Shown one piece after another: positions 5,273 through 5,279 of a stretch of 5,279 bases of DNA. The translations under genes were made by a program, and so were the position numbers. The first letter of the stretch is position 1; the number at the start of each line of letters is the position of its first letter. Under the pieces are notes generated by a model that saw only the letters and a program-made list of their open reading frames with translations, was not told where the DNA came from and ran no database searches. Source of the DNA: Candidatus Kuenenia stuttgartensis (GTDB taxonomy: Bacteria > Planctomycetota > Planctomycetia > Pirellulales > UBA1268); assembly GCA_945876515.1 (NCBI GenBank), contig CAMCPF010000243.1, positions 1 through 5,279 on the forward strand, written 5' to 3'.

Positions 5273-5279
5273 ATGGCTA
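5273..5279 (+). CDS. Start of a divergent plus-strand gene, only Met-Ala visible
   Basis: ATG GCT plus one base of the next codon are visible before the window ends. The call rests on context alone: a near-consensus promoter and a GGAGGG site at good spacing, divergent from the minus-strand run. An in-frame ATG at 5267 is a possible but too-close alternative. Nothing can be said about the product. Confidence 0.5.

Noticed and set aside
1..5279. Mobile elements, CRISPR arrays, tRNA and rRNA
   Set aside because: No transposase, terminal inverted repeats, spaced array, or recognisable tRNA or rRNA segment was seen on either strand.

Overview
The window is very GC-rich (about 70% by eye) and reads as chromosome from a planctomycete, probably of the Pirellulales. 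This assignment is an inference. It rests on a Tat-exported sugar phosphate isomerase/epimerase-like protein, a sulfatase-fold protein of a style I associate with planctomycetes, a very large secreted protein, and a small HIT protein beside an unrecognised 109-residue protein. There is no rRNA, tRNA, CRISPR array or recognisable mobile element.

Five genes lie head to tail on the minus strand; in transcription order, from right to left, they are as follows. (1) A 109-residue unrecognised protein with an arginine-rich tail (4996-4667). (2) A HIT-family nucleotide hydrolase (4674-4333) whose start overlaps gene 1 by 8 nt. (3) A Tat-signal xylose-isomerase-like TIM-barrel protein (4261-3341), 71 nt downstream, with its own Shine-Dalgarno and a possible extended -10 promoter. 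(4) A sulfatase/alkaline-phosphatase-fold protein that appears to lack the catalytic residues (3317-2091), 23 nt after gene 3. (5) A large secreted protein (1956 to beyond base 1), 134 nt further on, behind a candidate promoter. Gene 5 runs off the left edge. Its frame is open through all 652 codons present, so it is the largest gene here although its stop is not in view.

At the right edge a divergent plus-strand gene begins. It has a good sigma-70-type promoter (TTGAGG, 17 nt, TAGAAT) and a GGAGGG ribosome binding site, but only its first two codons are visible. The roughly 280-nt divergent intergenic region also holds an 11-nt direct repeat and an almost purely G+C block.

Two groups seem functionally coherent. 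The first pair (unknown plus HIT) looks translationally coupled and cytosolic. The second pair (exported isomerase-like protein plus sulfatase-like pseudoenzyme) looks co-transcribed. Gene 5 probably has its own promoter. The item most worth a second look is the sulfatase-fold protein with apparently missing catalytic motifs beside the large secreted protein whose C-terminal part begins like a glycosidase-type barrel. I see no clear evidence of a wholly new system.
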